From Polytrichum commune (lineage: Eukaryota > Streptophyta > Polytrichopsida > Polytrichales > Polytrichaceae): a DNA stretch of 60,000 bases. Of the stretch, positions 1 to 15,378 are shown one piece after another (positions within the stretch are counted from its first letter, which is position 1; each line of letters begins with the position of its first letter). The translations under genes and the position numbers were made by a program. The notes under the pieces are model-generated. The model was given only the letters and a program-made list of their open reading frames with translations. It was not told where the DNA came from and did not search any database. The stretch lies in assembly GCA_950295325.1 (NCBI GenBank), contig OX485806.1, forward strand, positions 16,060,001 to 16,120,000, in the 5' to 3' direction.

Positions 1-225
1 TGACCACGGCAATGTAAGAGCTCTCATTGGTCGAAAAGGCGGAGACCGTCCAAGTTCACTTCACACTAGGAGGTGAAGGCCTAAAGGCCCAAAGAAAAAC
101 TCATGGATGAAAAGTCTACATGGAGTCCTACATGGTTGGTTGTGGATAAGGGTGCATGGTCCGGAATTTGCGTCAGACCCACCTCCAAGAGGTGGACTTG
201 ACGCAAATTCCGGGAGACCATGACT
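1..225 (+). repeat. Dispersed repeat family B with terminal hairpin, copy 1 (window edge)
   Basis: The segment carries landmarks that recur at 35720-35985 (same orientation) and 4840-5090 (inverted): 'ctctcattggtcgaaaagg', 'gaggtgaaggcct' and 'tggagtcctacatgg'. It ends in a short palindrome at about 169-222, where 'ccggaatttgcgtc' pairs with 'gacgcaaattccgg' around a smaller inverted core (cacctc/gaggtg). No coding capacity is seen; short open frames here are incidental. It is probably a non-autonomous transposable element. The left end may lie outside the window. Confidence 0.6.
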
Positions 226-954
226 TTTTTAATATTTTTTCCAACATGATAGATTTCAGGACAAATTGCATGGCATATTCCAGAATAGATTCCATGACAG
301 ATTCCATGACAGACAAACACCACCAAGTAATTATCTTAAATTGATAAACTTGGAGAAATATTATATTAAACCAAATCCTCCCCTCTTTTTCTGCCAACAA
401 AATATGCAATGGTCCCGCAACATGGTTCATTCTCACTTCACACTATGCTTGAGGACCCAAGACTACATAAAATGGCTTTCCCAACACCCATGGTACGGCC
501 TTTGGATGAGAGTCAAGTGTCCTCACCATTACAAGGTCACGGCTCTTGGCTCATGTGTGAAGTGGCCCTTACATTACCATGGTCAGGGGCCCTCAGCCTC
601 GTGTGGGCCTAAGGGCTAAATGGTGTGTTGACGATCTTTCATTAGCAGTGGATCTGCTGGCAGGCAGGCAGGCAGGCGGTCTCCCAACTCCAAGGTGGCA
701 AAGTCTGATTGAAAATTACTATCTTAAGAGTATGCAACTTTATAATTGGAATGCCTTTATTTGCGTGACTCATGAGCCCATAGCCGCACATACACTTGCT
801 TGAAATGTGAAAGTATCTAAGTTGTGTTTGTGTCATGGCTATACTTAGCCCCTCTCACTCGTGTCCTGCCCGGCCTGCCATTTTTCATGGGAAGGATGGA
901 GAGTCGATTGCCCAAATTTGGTAGTAAGTTAGCGTGGACGTATGTGATATTTGT

Positions 955-995
955 GTGTGTGTGTATATATATATATATGTGTGTGTGTGTATGTG
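955..995. repeat. (GT)n/(AT)n microsatellite
   Basis: Alternating GT runs flank a short AT run. The interval 226-1194 otherwise holds no gene I can support. It is unique-looking AT-rich sequence with (GGCA)n at about 659-676. Confidence 0.8.
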
Positions 996-1197
996 TTTTT
1001 GAACTGCAAGCGAAGCAAATTTGGTGGTGTTTGTGAGGTCACACGATCATGGGGACGAGAGGGAGTAATAAGTTTTTTCTTTTGACACGCCCTCCATATT
1101 TGCCACTTGCAAGGGGGTCCCACTTCGGGGATTGGCACCTGGATTCACATCTGGAGTTCGTGACAAACGGGAGGCCTTCTGGTGGTCCTCTAGCTAA

Positions 1198-2331
1198 GGG
1201 GCGGTTTACACTATGGACCATGAAGTCGTCCCACGTAAGAGGCCTATTTTGCGTGGGACGACTTCATGGGACGACTTCCATGGTCCGAGTTACTAAAATA
1301 TTAGTTTTCATGGTTCATGGGCCCCTCACTAGGTGTAAACCGAATGTGGACCAAGAGGAATGACCACACACCAAAAAGTGAAGGTGCTGATTTTTTTAAT
1401 ACATGCCCAAAAAGGGCAATTTTGAAAAGAAAAAAAGTTTGATCATTCCTTGTCTTCTCTTGGGCTTCACTTGTCTTCACTTCTTGTTAAATGTGTCGAA
1501 GATGTGGCTTGCAAATCTTCTCACAACAATTTTTTTTAAATAAAATAAAATGAGCAATTTACTTTGTACATGCTCAATGTAATTTACATGTGACATGTAC
1601 CTTGTGTTGTCACTACACTAAATAGGATATTTAGTGTTTGATTATATTTAATGTTGTTACCACCCTACCTTGCTCAACACTAATTTTCAATTCTTTGATA
1701 ATTAATGTTAGAAGATTTCTCATTGCACTTCTTTTGACTACCCTGATCTACAGTCACTAAACCACTACAGATTTTTCTTTTTTCTTTTTCAACTTCATTT
1801 TGTAAGCATATTGGGGTGTGTAATATACCTTTGGAAAGGTATTTTGAAGACCTTTCCAACGGTATATTACAAGCCCCAAAATTCCAAACATTACATTTGG
1901 TAGACCAAAAAAACAAATCTGCACTTGAATTCTTGAGTTCTACATGTCCCGCGTTGTTTGGTGAAACACGTGTGAGCCGGTTTAAGTGGTAGGGCAAGGT
2001 AGTGTTGGTATGTCTCATGGGCTATGGTATAATTAAGGTGCTTAAAAGGTAGATATATTAAAAATTTATTGAAATGGTATTTCTCTGACATGGGCCCTTG
2101 CCTTTTCCTACCAGACCACCTCTCTTGCCTCTCTCAACGCAAAACCCGTTGGACCATGTCAGTGCATTTATTAGGCCTTAAAAATTATATTTTGGGGACC
2201 TCAACCTCCATGGTCCCTCTGCCATTTTTTCCTTAGTGTAAACCGAAGTTGTCCCGGGAGAACTTCAACAACCAATGAGCTGCCTTGCAGAGCCCTGGTC
2301 CAACTTCATGGTCCATAGTGTAAACCGCCCC
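1198..2331. mobile_element. PIF/Harbinger-like (Tourist-type) non-autonomous TIR element, 1134 bp
   Basis: The ends are inverted repeats of about 28 bp. The left end reads GGGGCGGTTTACACTATGG and continues into ACCATGAAG. The right end is its reverse complement. Both ends abut TAA (1195-1197 and 2332-2334), a 3-bp target duplication typical of PIF/Harbinger elements. No transposase frame is present, so it would need help to move. Next to the left TIR is a subterminal inverted repeat (accatgaagtcgtcccacg ... cgtgggacgacttcatgg, about 1219-1276). The interior at about 1600-2010 contains sequence of dispersed family G, also seen at 52710-53010 and 56640-56975. The element at 4250-4815 is a related shorter copy. 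The superfamily is inferred from TIR and TSD only. Confidence 0.75.
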
Positions 2332-2339
2332 TAAGTTAT

Positions 2340-3359
2340 TTGTTGTAGGGCCACGCCACCTTCTTTGAGTTACTAGATGGACCCCCCCCCACCAACATTA
2401 TCCGAGGTGAAAACACAGCCAACTATATTTTAACGTGCATTGGTTTGTTTTGTTTTACTTTGTATAGAGAATTTGTCACAAGATTTAGCGTTGGAGGTCC
2501 CGGGTCTGGGTGGATGCGTCCACTTGAGGTGATTCGATCACAAATCTATTTGGAGTTGGATTTGTATTACATCCCTTTTTTACCTTGGTAATCGTGGTGG
2601 GGGTCCAACCCATAAGGTGGGTTTTAAGCCCTAACTCATCTTTAGGGACATGGCTAGACACTCTCACCTCTTTGAGTTGGGTCCCCACTAGCACTCTCCA
2701 AGGTGAAAAATGCAACCAATCGTAGTTTAACAAGTACTTTTCCTTTTTCAAATGCATGGAGTTTGACCCCAAATGTGCTACACTAAATGCCATAATGAGA
2801 ATAAGTTTTCACTTTAAACATATAATTTTATTAAACATATAAAGTTTTCATGTATGCAATAATTTCCCCACTCGTAGTTGGACATCCACCTCTTTGAGCT
2901 GGGCCCCCACCAACATTCCCAAGGTAAGTTAAAGGGGTCCCAATAATAAACATGACCATTGTAAATTTGTGATTAATTCATCTCAAATAAGTTTCTCCAT
3001 ACTAAGTTGGGACCAAGATTGACCTCTCATCAGAGGCCGGACTCATAGCCAATTCACATGGGGTCCCAAGTCACTTGAGGTCAATTCATGCAATCTCAAC
3101 CATTGTCAGCATGGAACTTAGGACTTGCCGCTTCACACGGGTCCCAAGTCCCAAGTATGACATGGATGCCTACATGACTACATTTTTGGAGGCAAGGCTT
3201 AGGATTTGTGTTGAGAATTAGGTTGAGCAAAAACAATCCCGCAATTTTTTTGCATAAAACAATCAAGATCCGACTTCGATGATAGTTGACCATCTTTTAA
3301 TGGTTTCTCAAGGCTCGAATATTGGGACTTTGCGTCCATGTTGGGACTTGCTAACATGA
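2340..3359. other. Intergenic, no gene seen
   Basis: AT-rich sequence with a short poly-C run near 2383 and scattered phrases such as 'cctctttgagttgggtcccca' (2669, 2891) that hint at old repeats. Open frames are short and show no recognisable protein. The 3' part (from about 3000) resembles the tandem units that follow. Confidence 0.5.
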
Positions 3360-4170
3360 GTGGGACTTGGGACCCCATGTGAACGGGCCCTCAGATTTCA
3401 GGTCTTGCGAGTGAATTTATATTATTGCCTTGCACCTTTTGATGAATGTAGGGCCCCAATCATTAGAGTGCCAGGCGGAGAGGCCCACTCAATTTCTCTC
3501 AAATATCAAACAAGACCTGGATTTCCTTGAAATTTCCTGATTCACATCTGGGACTTGGGTTCCTTGCTAATGGCCTTCAGGCCGCTTGCTTGTACATTGG
3601 AGTTCCCGTTTCGGGACCTGGATTTGCCTTGACTCATCGGGAGCCCGACTCCAGGTCTCGTGATGAAATTTATGTTATTCCCTCGCACTTTATGGTGTTG
3701 ATAAACCTCAATTATCACAGTGGGCAGAGACCCCGAATTCTCAGATATCAAACAGGACTTGGATTGTTCTTTGAATTTTTTTTCTTTTCGGATTGGATGT
3801 ACATGTGGGACCTGGATTCCTTGATAAAGGCCTTTCTCAGTCCACTTGATATGAGCTTTGCAGTTTGGGACTTGAATCGATGTTTCAGTGGAGGCCCGAT
3901 CTCAGGTCTTAATGCGACTGAAAGCTCTATTCCCGTCTCGCACCTTATGATGATAGGACCTCAAATTACAATCAGGAAGTGGGTCCAGTTCCTCAAAAAT
4001 CCAAACATGACTCAGATTTTCTTGAAATTATTTGAACCCGCAGCTGGGACCTGGATTCCTTGATACCGGTGGTCCGGCTATATTTAAGCTGTATGTGTGT
4101 ACGTTTTGGGATCTGGATTGACCTCTCATTGGAGACCTGATCTCATCTTGTGAGAGCACCTCAATTCTAC
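3360..4170 (+). repeat. Degenerate tandem repeat array, unit about 240-255 bp
   Basis: The phrase 'tgggacctggattccttg', with variants, recurs at about 3549, 3806 and 4044, and again as an outlier near 5225. Between these, 'ggaggcccgatctcaggtctt', 'cctcaattatcacagtgg' and 'atatcaaacaggacttgg' recur in the same order. That gives about three diverged units. A 178-codon open frame (3527-4063, plus) lies entirely in the array and is best explained as a by-product of the repeats. Confidence 0.65.
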
Positions 4171-4249
4171 TAGCAAGGCATTATGGCCACTTCACACATG
4201 AGCCAAGGGCCGTGACCATGTGATGGCGAGGCTGGTGATTCTCATCTAA

Positions 4250-4815
4250 GGGGTTGTTTACACTGTGGACCATGATGTCGTTCCAAGGCCTTGTAAAATC
4301 AGTGATTGGTTGTTGAACTTGTCCTAGGACCACTTCGGTCTACATCAAGGAAAAAATGGCAGAGTGACCATGGAGTTCGAGGTCCCCAAAACACATATTA
4401 TGAGGCCTACATTACCCTTTGACGTGGTCCAATGGGTTTTGCGGTGGGAGAGGCAAAAGAGGTGCTCTCATAGAAAAAGGCAAGGGCCCATGACAACGAA
4501 ATATTTTTATAATAAAATTTGAAATAAATTGTTGTTGGGGAAGAGAAGAGGAAGACAAGACAAGACAAGAGAATGGTCAAACTTGATTTTGATTTTTAAA
4601 TTTTTGTTCTTCTTCAAAACTACCCTTTTTGGACATATGTAATTGAAAAAAAAAATCAACACATTTGGTGCATGGTCATTCCTCTTGGTCCACATTCGGT
4701 TCACACCTACTGAGGGGCCCAACGGCTTTGTAAATTGATTTTTCTAAGAAACCGGACCATGGGAAAAGGGCATCTTCCATGGTCCAACTTCATGGTCCAT
4801 GGTGTAAATTGACCC
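4250..4815. mobile_element. PIF/Harbinger-like TIR element, 566-bp copy related to 1198-2331
   Basis: The left end GGGGTTGTTTACACTGTGG and right end (reverse complement GGGTCAATTTACACCATGG) are diverged versions of the TIRs at 1198 and 2331. TAA flanks both sides (4247-4249, 4816-4818). The interior is in the opposite orientation to the larger element. Its 'cctcttggtccacattcggtt' (about 4680) is the reverse complement of sequence near 1335-1360. Its 'aaggaaaaaatggcagag' (about 4346) is the reverse complement of sequence near 2222-2237. The family G core is missing, so it looks like an internal-deletion derivative (MITE). Confidence 0.7.
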
Positions 4816-4839
4816 TAAAGCCCGTACCGATTGTCTACG

Positions 4840-5090
4840 GCCGTTGACTTTGGCATGGTCTGTTGGAATTTGTGTCATGTTTACTTCTTGGAGGTGGGCC
4901 TGATGGAAATTCAGGCATACCATGAAACATTATCCATAGCTTGACATGTAAGAATCCACATAAACTTTTTATCCATGCTAGTTTCTTTGGACCTTGAGAC
5001 CTTCACCTTCTAGTGTGAATTGAACTTGGACGGTCTCGACCTTTTCGACCAATGAGATCTTACAATGCAATGGTCACGGGCCTTCAGTCT
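4840..5090 (-). repeat. Dispersed repeat family B, inverted copy
   Basis: Reverse complement of the landmarks at 1-225: 'gaccttttcgaccaatgag', 'gaccttcaccttctagtgtg' and the hairpin end (gcatggtctgttggaatttg ... ggaaattcaggcataccatg). It is diverged and non-coding. Confidence 0.55.
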
Positions 5091-5349
5091 AATGTGCGAA
5101 GTGGCCTAAACAGGCCCAATTTCTCAAATCCTTATTTTTCAAACCGAACTCGGAGTTTCGGGAAGAGTTAACACGCCTTGATATTTGTGAGGGGCCAACT
5201 TATGATGAGGCATCTGGATCCACATATAGGACCTGGATTCCCTGAGACCGTCGGGGTCCCTTTGTATTGATCTTTATGTTTTGGGACCTGAACCGACCTC
5301 TCATTGGAGGCTCGATTTCAGATCTTGCAGCACAACCACTTGGTTTACA

Positions 5350-5600
5350 CTAAGGTAATGTTTGGGTCTCATAGGATATGAAACGCGGAATTAAAGCAAG
5401 TTTATCAGCATGTCCAACTTGTTTCCTGTATTTTTATTTTTTTTTTTTAAATTTCAAAAATTGTGAAGCTCCTATGAAGTTGTTTATTCATTGTCAAAGT
5501 GAAGATCATTTTCTTATCAAATGATCACACATAGTAGAGGTACTTATAACTGATCACTTGAGAGATTATGTGCCAAATCTGGAGAAGTATAAGGTGGTGC
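5350..5600 (+). repeat. Dispersed repeat family A, partial copy
   Basis: Contains the family landmarks 'tctcataggatatgaaac', 'gaagctcctatgaagttg' and 'cattgtcaaagtgaag' in the order seen at 14930-15260 and 28160-28515. It is non-coding. Confidence 0.5.
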
Positions 5601-6092
5601 AAATATTTCGCGTGTAGGAAGATAGAAATCATGAGGACTGCAAAAAAAATTTAAAAAATGGTAATTTTATTCTTAAAATTGAAATTATTGTGAATTTTTG
5701 AAGTCAAAAGTTGGACCGAACAAATTATCAAAGTCTAGACCACCATAACTGCTCATTTGAGTGTCATCTAATGCTTGGCTACGACATGTGTCAAAATTCT
5801 TATGATAGTAATCAATCACAAGCCGTCACCACATAAATTTGAACTTCGTTGCCTGAAAAATATATAAGTCTCATCCATGTCGGCATTACATGATTGTTGT
5901 GAGCGGTTTCAATGGACTTGGTTGATTATGGATGCCTCAACCTTACCTTTACACCTCTCATCCAGTTTGTGACACTCCAATCCCTTGGACCCACCAAACT
6001 CCCATTGTGTGTGATGTGCCCGAACCTCCCTAGCACCGGAATGTCATGCCATGTATTCCCTTTTAAAAATAGGAAGACAACTTAGACAAATC

Positions 6093-6215
6093 CCTCAAAA
6101 GTTTTACAATGTTTATCTCGGGCAAACCCGATATTGAAAACAAATCTCCAAAAAATCTCCAAAAGTTCTACAATGTTTATCTCGGGCAAACCCGATATTG
6201 ACAAAAAAATCTTTA
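6093..6215 (+). repeat. Two-copy tandem duplication, 64-bp period
   Basis: The string 'acaatgtttatctcgggcaa', followed by 'acccgatattga', occurs twice, with equivalent bases 64 bp apart (6101 and 6165). Each copy contains a small palindrome, tcggg-caaa-cccga. Confidence 0.85.
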
Positions 6216-9200
6216 AAAAATGAAAAAGATCACGTGGCTTGATGGACAGTAAAAGAAGCTAAGAAAACCCATCTATGGCCTTACGGTCCACTAGGGGTTA
6301 ATGTGTCACTTACCCTTAGCTACCAAGTGGGGCCAATAAGCTAGTTGATTCACCACAACCCACCAACTACATCTAGGGCGTTGAAAGTTTGAGAAGCTCA
6401 AAGCCTATAACCTTGAGACATGGACGCACTACAATGTTCGTGTAAGAAGTAGAGTCTAGTTTACAAGATTGAGTATTGTGTTGATGTGCATGATGCAACA
6501 TGTGAGGTCAAGGCCTTAACATTGTCATAAAACCTTGAGATTATAATGCATGAGATGGTATAAGATGTTCAGAGCATCAAAGTAACATGGAGCATACAAA
6601 CGAGGGGAAAAAAAATCCAAATAGGGAACCAAACTCTAAACATCTTACATAATAGGCGACTACATTGCACTAGTCCATACTCCATCTTGATATTGGAGAA
6701 TTAAAGAAGTTACCTCAACTGATATTTAGTAATTTATTTTTGGTTTTATACAAGGTTATTAACTAGATTTGACTATCATACTAAATTAATCATACTCGCT
6801 CAATTTTTGGTGGGCAGGTTTACAAAATTGTTGAATTATCCCCACAACAATAATGTGGAAAGGTTTCAAAGATTATGTTGGGGAAAGGACAATCATGAGA
6901 AGCCATGTTTAATGCATCCATTTGGGAGCGGAAGGTGGTGTTACAGTTTAAGGATCTACTTCAAAGGCACCTAGTGTGGAGAGGCTTCCAAGAATGATAT
7001 GCACGCTAGCATACTATGGGCATGCAAATCACCCATCGCCGAGAAAGGGCAGTAGCATGTAGATGAAGAGGCTCTCGAATCAATACTCAATTAGGAGTAT
7101 GTGTTTATATTTATCCACATGGTATGCAAATCACCACTCGTGGTTTATTCCTTGATGTGTCATATGATGAGCTAATACAAATATCCTCTGCGATTGAAGT
7201 TGCACGCATGGCAAAGTTGGCGATTGTCTTACAAAATATTGTTCTTGATGGAAAAACAAGATAAGATGACCTAGGAGTTGACGTCAACAAGCTAGGAAAT
7301 GATTTGCATTGGACACTTGATAAACCTAAGTGACATGTACCCATAAGTGTGAATATTGAACAAGGATTAGTCATGACTACATCCAAAACACAACGTAGAG
7401 GGAAAACACCAAGAATTTGCGACATCCATGGTCTCATCCAATACCGCATACTCATAGTTGGGATTTCAATATGTTCAGTGTGTTTTAACCTTGTAATGAC
7501 ATGGTAACATCTCATGTCACTTAAAAAATTCAATACTAGAATCTAGATATATACGTCAGGTCCTTTTGGAAACATTGTGTATTCAATTGAAGTTGAGCGT
7601 ATGCTCACGGCTCTCCCAATGCAACAATAGGATTGGGAAGCAGATGCCGAAATTGGCAAAGGTTATTTTGAAGGCATGTTTGGGAAAAGCAAGGAGCAAA
7701 AAAGGAGGAATGGAGAAACTAAATATTGAGGGAGTCAAGCTTGGAATGCCAAAGTATTCCAAGTTTATTCAACCATGGACACCATGCTTTGGAATCTTGG
7801 TGTGTGGACATGGGAGGATTCCAAGGTATGAGGTAATGGGTTTTCAGTTGACCCACTTCAACTACCCCCCTAGAACCATACATTTAGTTATGTGTCGAAC
7901 ACTTTCTCACAATGGGGTTATCGAATATTGTGTCTTTTGTGAAATACAACTCAGATAATGTTATTGTAAGGAACCCATCTACGTAATTAAGGAAAAGCAA
8001 TAATTCCACTAATTGCCCTCCAACCTCTCAATGATGGCATTTCTCAAAATTTGATGGAATTGAGTTTATGTGTCTTCATTAGGGTAAGATGGTCATGATA
8101 CCACCATCTTGGATTTCAATTTTCTTGGGATAAGGGGAGTAGACATACAAAAACAAGGCACGTGGTACATTTTCCACCACATGCAAAAAAATTGCACAAA
8201 AATCAAGTGTATCATTCAAGGGATAACATGTAGATTAAGGATCACTCATTGATATATCGTTTTTTAAAAGGCCTCCTAAACTACGAGTTGTTGTTATTTG
8301 TCACATGGGGGCTCTCTCTCTCTCTCTCTCTCCGGTTAGCCAATGTATTACATTTGAAGTATGTGTTTACATACAAACTATGTGTCTAGACCCCAATTAG
8401 GTTGGTCTTGATTTGATAAGTCTTCATTACTCGTCACCATGTTCATGGCGGTTATGTTGTGTGCATAGCACACAGAGTTGCAGTGACACCAACATGAAGA
8501 GCAGTGGCCCTACTAACCTTTCAATGGGCTTTAAGGTTGCTATGAACGGTTGTATACACGAGCAAGTGGTCAATCGAATTGTTCACAACTTGAAGCCATA
8601 AATCATTGTTCAAGTTACATTGATAATATTGCATGTTTTTGAGAGCACATTGGTCGTGTTGTTTCTATGTTAAAATTTCTCTAAGGTGTGACGTACCATC
8701 GACATTGATAACAAGTAAGAGGTTTCCAAAGACACGTTGTACGTTCCTTCTAACACTCTATGTTTGGCAGGGGGAATATGGGCACGAGTGTGAACCTCGT
8801 CTATGGTGATTGCACCTTGAAGCCTTCATAAATATCGAAACACTTATGAGAGTGGTTCTCTCCTTCATCAAACTTTCGACATGATTCCATAGGTTTGGAA
8901 CTCTTATAGCTAATTCCTTATTTAATAATACCGTGTGGCTCTTTCACTATCTTAGTTCAAGTGGGTTTTCACTTATTGTGTCCATAGCATATGAGTTGAT
9001 GCATGTGCTATTCCGACAACATTGTTGACATTGATGAGAGATTACACAATATGCACATATTGATTTTGGAATCATGCACCACCTTAACATCAAAAGTCTC
9101 GTGTCAGTTTTGGGGCATCTACAAATAAGACTTAAAACCCTTATAACTTTTACATACATGACTCTAATAAGACATACTTTGGTGCATTGGAAATCTCATA

Positions 9201-10468
9201 TCAATTGCTAATGAGGATCATTAATTACTATCTCGTCACTTAATAGTGTCTCTACTCAACAATTGAAGTGACTCTAACTTAGTTGTGTATCCCTTGCATG
9301 CATACTATGGATTTTTAGATTCAAGTCCATTACCTAATTGTCTAAGAGAACACACAAAAGTACATAGGTGCCTACACTTCTATGAAGAACAAATGGGGGC
9401 CCCAGTGTGTGAAAGTAATTTATGCACATGTGGTACAAACATGTGATTGTAGCAATGGCGTCCACCAACCCACGGGATAACAAATGTACTTTTTAATTGT
9501 TTTCCAGGAGGTCTTTTGAACAACCTCCAATAACGCCAATTGTAATCTCAAGCACAGCGTTGACCTTTTCTTCTTATTACCTCTTTTGCATCAATCAACT
9601 GAGCTTTCCTAAATGATTGCACCACATGGAATTCTAGCTGATTGTTGGCAGCTCACCCACCAAAAATTGCAAGGCTAGAAACATTCTTTCATCAAACAGT
9701 TTTCTGCATATATACACGCTGGAGGAAATCAAATATCCGCTAGATTATTCCAAATTTGTAATGGGTTCAAATAGATGCATGGTTCTTGATAGCTTCCAAC
9801 AATAATCAGTGTAACTGTTCAAATCTGGTTGCACATTCATTCAGTCTCCTTCATTACCTCCACAACAATGGTGATCTCGCCATTCACAGGAAGTCATCTA
9901 ATTTCACAGGCACAAAATTCTTAGGCATTCGATGGAGATCTTGTGTATTCAATTTCACATGCCCCATTAATTCTTGTTTGGATATCTTGTACATACAATG
10001 GCTTCCAGTATCATTCTCATAGAGGCAACGTATTACATGTTCTTTGTATTTTGAAGCTGAAATAGCCCCAAACCTTAGTAGAGATCATAAACCTTATTTA
10101 GAGACTTCCATTTTTCTAGAGGACAGCTTCATGAAATAGATTTTATGACATTGTTCGCCAGGGTGGAGTAGGTAAAATCAACAGAGGCGGAAGAAACAAA
10201 TTGCCCAAAAATAAGAGTAAATTAGAGTTGCTCAAACCTTTAAAAGCATCCTGACTCAAGAGGACCCCCTCACCCACCCTCGTCAATTACATGAATTAAT
10301 GAGGGCGCTAGGGCAATCAGCACTCATGAATAGTATGTAATTTTGCAAGAATGCAAGCAGTGATTTGGAAGAACTGAAATCTAAGAGTGCTCTGGAAAAA
10401 TGAACCGCTCTTGGCAAGAGCAGCATGAGATTTGAGTACAGTTGCAAGGTAGGTCAACCCATAAATAA
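6216..10468. other. Intergenic, no supported gene; possible decayed coding segment at 7119-7508
   Basis: Mostly AT-rich sequence without strong repeats, apart from a (CT)n run near 8311-8332. From 7119 the plus strand stays in one frame for about 130 codons with only a few stops, and several stretches have protein-like composition. I do not recognise it. A 130-codon open frame at 7566-7958 (plus) is also unrecognised and has no supporting splice or family signals. The last few hundred bases before 10469 probably include the 3' UTR of the proteasome gene. Confidence 0.35.
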
Positions 10469-13522
<3,054 letters not shown>

Positions 13523-13760
13523 TCTGGAGAGTCGTGGAGCTCCTGTGCGTGGATCGGGAACGCAAAGCGGATGATGCGTTTGGCGAGCGAGCGACGCAGG
13601 GAAGAAGGCAAGGGAGAAACGGGGCAAGGAGCGAGGGTGAATTGCGAGCTTCGAGTGGGAAACACGACAAGCGAGAAGAAAAGGGTCCAAGAAAACCCTA
13701 ACTCGCGAGTCCCGTTCACACCGTCTGTCCCCTCTTGCGTTTTGCTTGTTGAGCAGGGTT
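13523..13760 (-). promoter_or_regulatory. 5' leader and probable core promoter of the proteasome alpha-5 gene
   Basis: The sequence just upstream of the start codon is clearly more GC- and CpG-rich than its surroundings (for example 13540-13720). It has no introduced coding frame of its own and returns to AT-rich intergenic sequence by about 13760. This fits the 5' UTR and promoter of a constitutively expressed gene. The transcription start cannot be placed from sequence alone. Confidence 0.45.
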
Positions 13761-14627
13761 CGCATAAAAGCGTGGCGAAAGGGAATTATATTATGTTTAC
13801 CATTTAAGGTAGGTGTGCCTAATTCCAACACAACAATAGGTAACATGGACACCTAGATTTGAGTGGGATCTAAGAATGGACACCATGTGTGTAGAAGAGA
13901 TTGGACTAATGCTCAACATATATGCTAACTATTCTAAGCTCATTGAGGTAGAAATACGGAAAAGGGTGAAAAATGAGTTGATTCAACCAAAAAAGTGCGG
14001 CGTAGAATTTGTGCAATATTTTTCAAAGATGGAGTACAGAAAATGATGAGGAATGCATGTTGTTTTGTAATTTTATTTCATGTAAATCATTTTCTCAAAG
14101 AAGCAAGTAAGTCGAACCCCCTACTTGTACAGTAGAGTCTCCCTGATTTGAGCATCGAAATATCCTACTCTACTTATGAGTGCACACGAAAAAAGTTAAC
14201 TCAATGGCACCCTAAATTGATTCCAAGTGGTGTGATACAAGACCTAACTGCCCAATTAATGTGTCTAACCTCATCACATCCTTCTTGGCCCACCACTTTT
14301 ACAATAGATGTTTTGGGTCCATACAATGATCATTTTTACTCCTAGTCTAGTGCACTACAGTAGTTTATGGTGTTTAGTGTCATTTACTATTCAAGGTTAC
14401 ATAGAGCTATAACCATTTATTGAGAATGTATAATTTTACCAAGAAAAATGATTTATGTTCTATAATATATGAACAACCTATACAACCTTTGAAAGTAAAA
14501 ATTGGAGTCTGTAGTAAGAAGTTATTGCATTACATAATCCAAACAATAAGTGACACTGAATACCACAAACAATGTAATAATGACCATTCATTGTTTTCCA
14601 TTTTTCTACCTTAGTCATCGTAAATTG
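13761..14627. other. Intergenic, nothing recognised
   Basis: AT-rich sequence between the proteasome promoter and the family A repeats. Open frames are short and unconvincing. Confidence 0.5.
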
Positions 14628-14800
14628 GGGGGGGGGAGGCTATATGACCACCTAATAAGCACAATAATTATTACTTTGATAATGAGTAAGATATTTGTAT
14701 GAGCTCCATAAATTATGAGGCAAATGACTAAGGGCACAATTTGGATTTGCTAATCATCTTGCACAAATTGCATGTTTCATACCTTACTAGAGAGAAAAGT
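14628..14800 (-). repeat. Dispersed repeat family A, inverted partial copy
   Basis: Begins at a run of ten G at about 14628 and continues 'gctatatgaccacctaataa ... gagctccataaattatgagg'. This is the reverse complement of the centre of family A and resembles 55640-55800. With the forward copy at 14930-15260 it forms an inverted pair. Confidence 0.55.
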
Positions 14801-14929
14801 ATGTGAGGCATAGAGAAAGTATCCAAATATCGCATGTCTACCTTACTGAAGCCAAGCCTACGGAGAGCTTGAATTATTATCATTTATAAGCGTATTTCTC
14901 ATCCAAACCAACATAAGGTAGATAGGTCT

Positions 14930-15260
14930 TAAATGGTTCTATTTGCTGAGTGGACTAGTTCTCATAGGATATGAAACACGTGATTAGTACAAGATGGTTC
15001 ATCAATCAAGGTTTAGAAACTTTCCTCTTAAGCTATTGGAGCTCATATGATTATCTTGTTGATTGTCAAAGTGAAAATTTTGTGCCCATTAAATGGTCAT
15101 ACAAGGCTTCCCATTTATGTTGACTACTAAGTTTGGGAAGATTATCATATTTTGAGTACATAGTCCAATCTCTTTCAAGCATGTGTCTTTCTAGTACATG
15201 TTTTTGGAGCCACACCGCACCACATACCACTCAAATATAGGTGTTTGATCAAGCACATCA
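14930..15260 (+). repeat. Dispersed repeat family A, copy
   Basis: Shares ordered landmarks with 28160-28515: 'aaggtagataggtctt', 'tatgttgactactaagt', 'gtccaatctctttcaagca', and 'ggagccacaccgcaccacat' followed by 'accactcaaatat'. It is non-coding and diverged by many substitutions and small indels. Confidence 0.7.
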
Positions 15261-15378
15261 ACTAAACTAGGCAAATATAACCTTCAAATTTGGACCTCCT
15301 ATAGGTTTATGGCCTATTCATCTCAAATGACTTGGACCAACCATGTTTTTTAGGCAATAAAAAAAGGTTGGAATGCGA

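Noticed and set aside
3527-4063. 178-codon open frame on the plus strand
   Set aside because: It lies entirely in a degenerate tandem array, has no domain, and the repeat structure explains the open frame.
7566-7958. 130-codon plus-strand frame
   Set aside because: No family resemblance, no neighbouring exon signals, and length within chance for this much AT-rich intergenic DNA.
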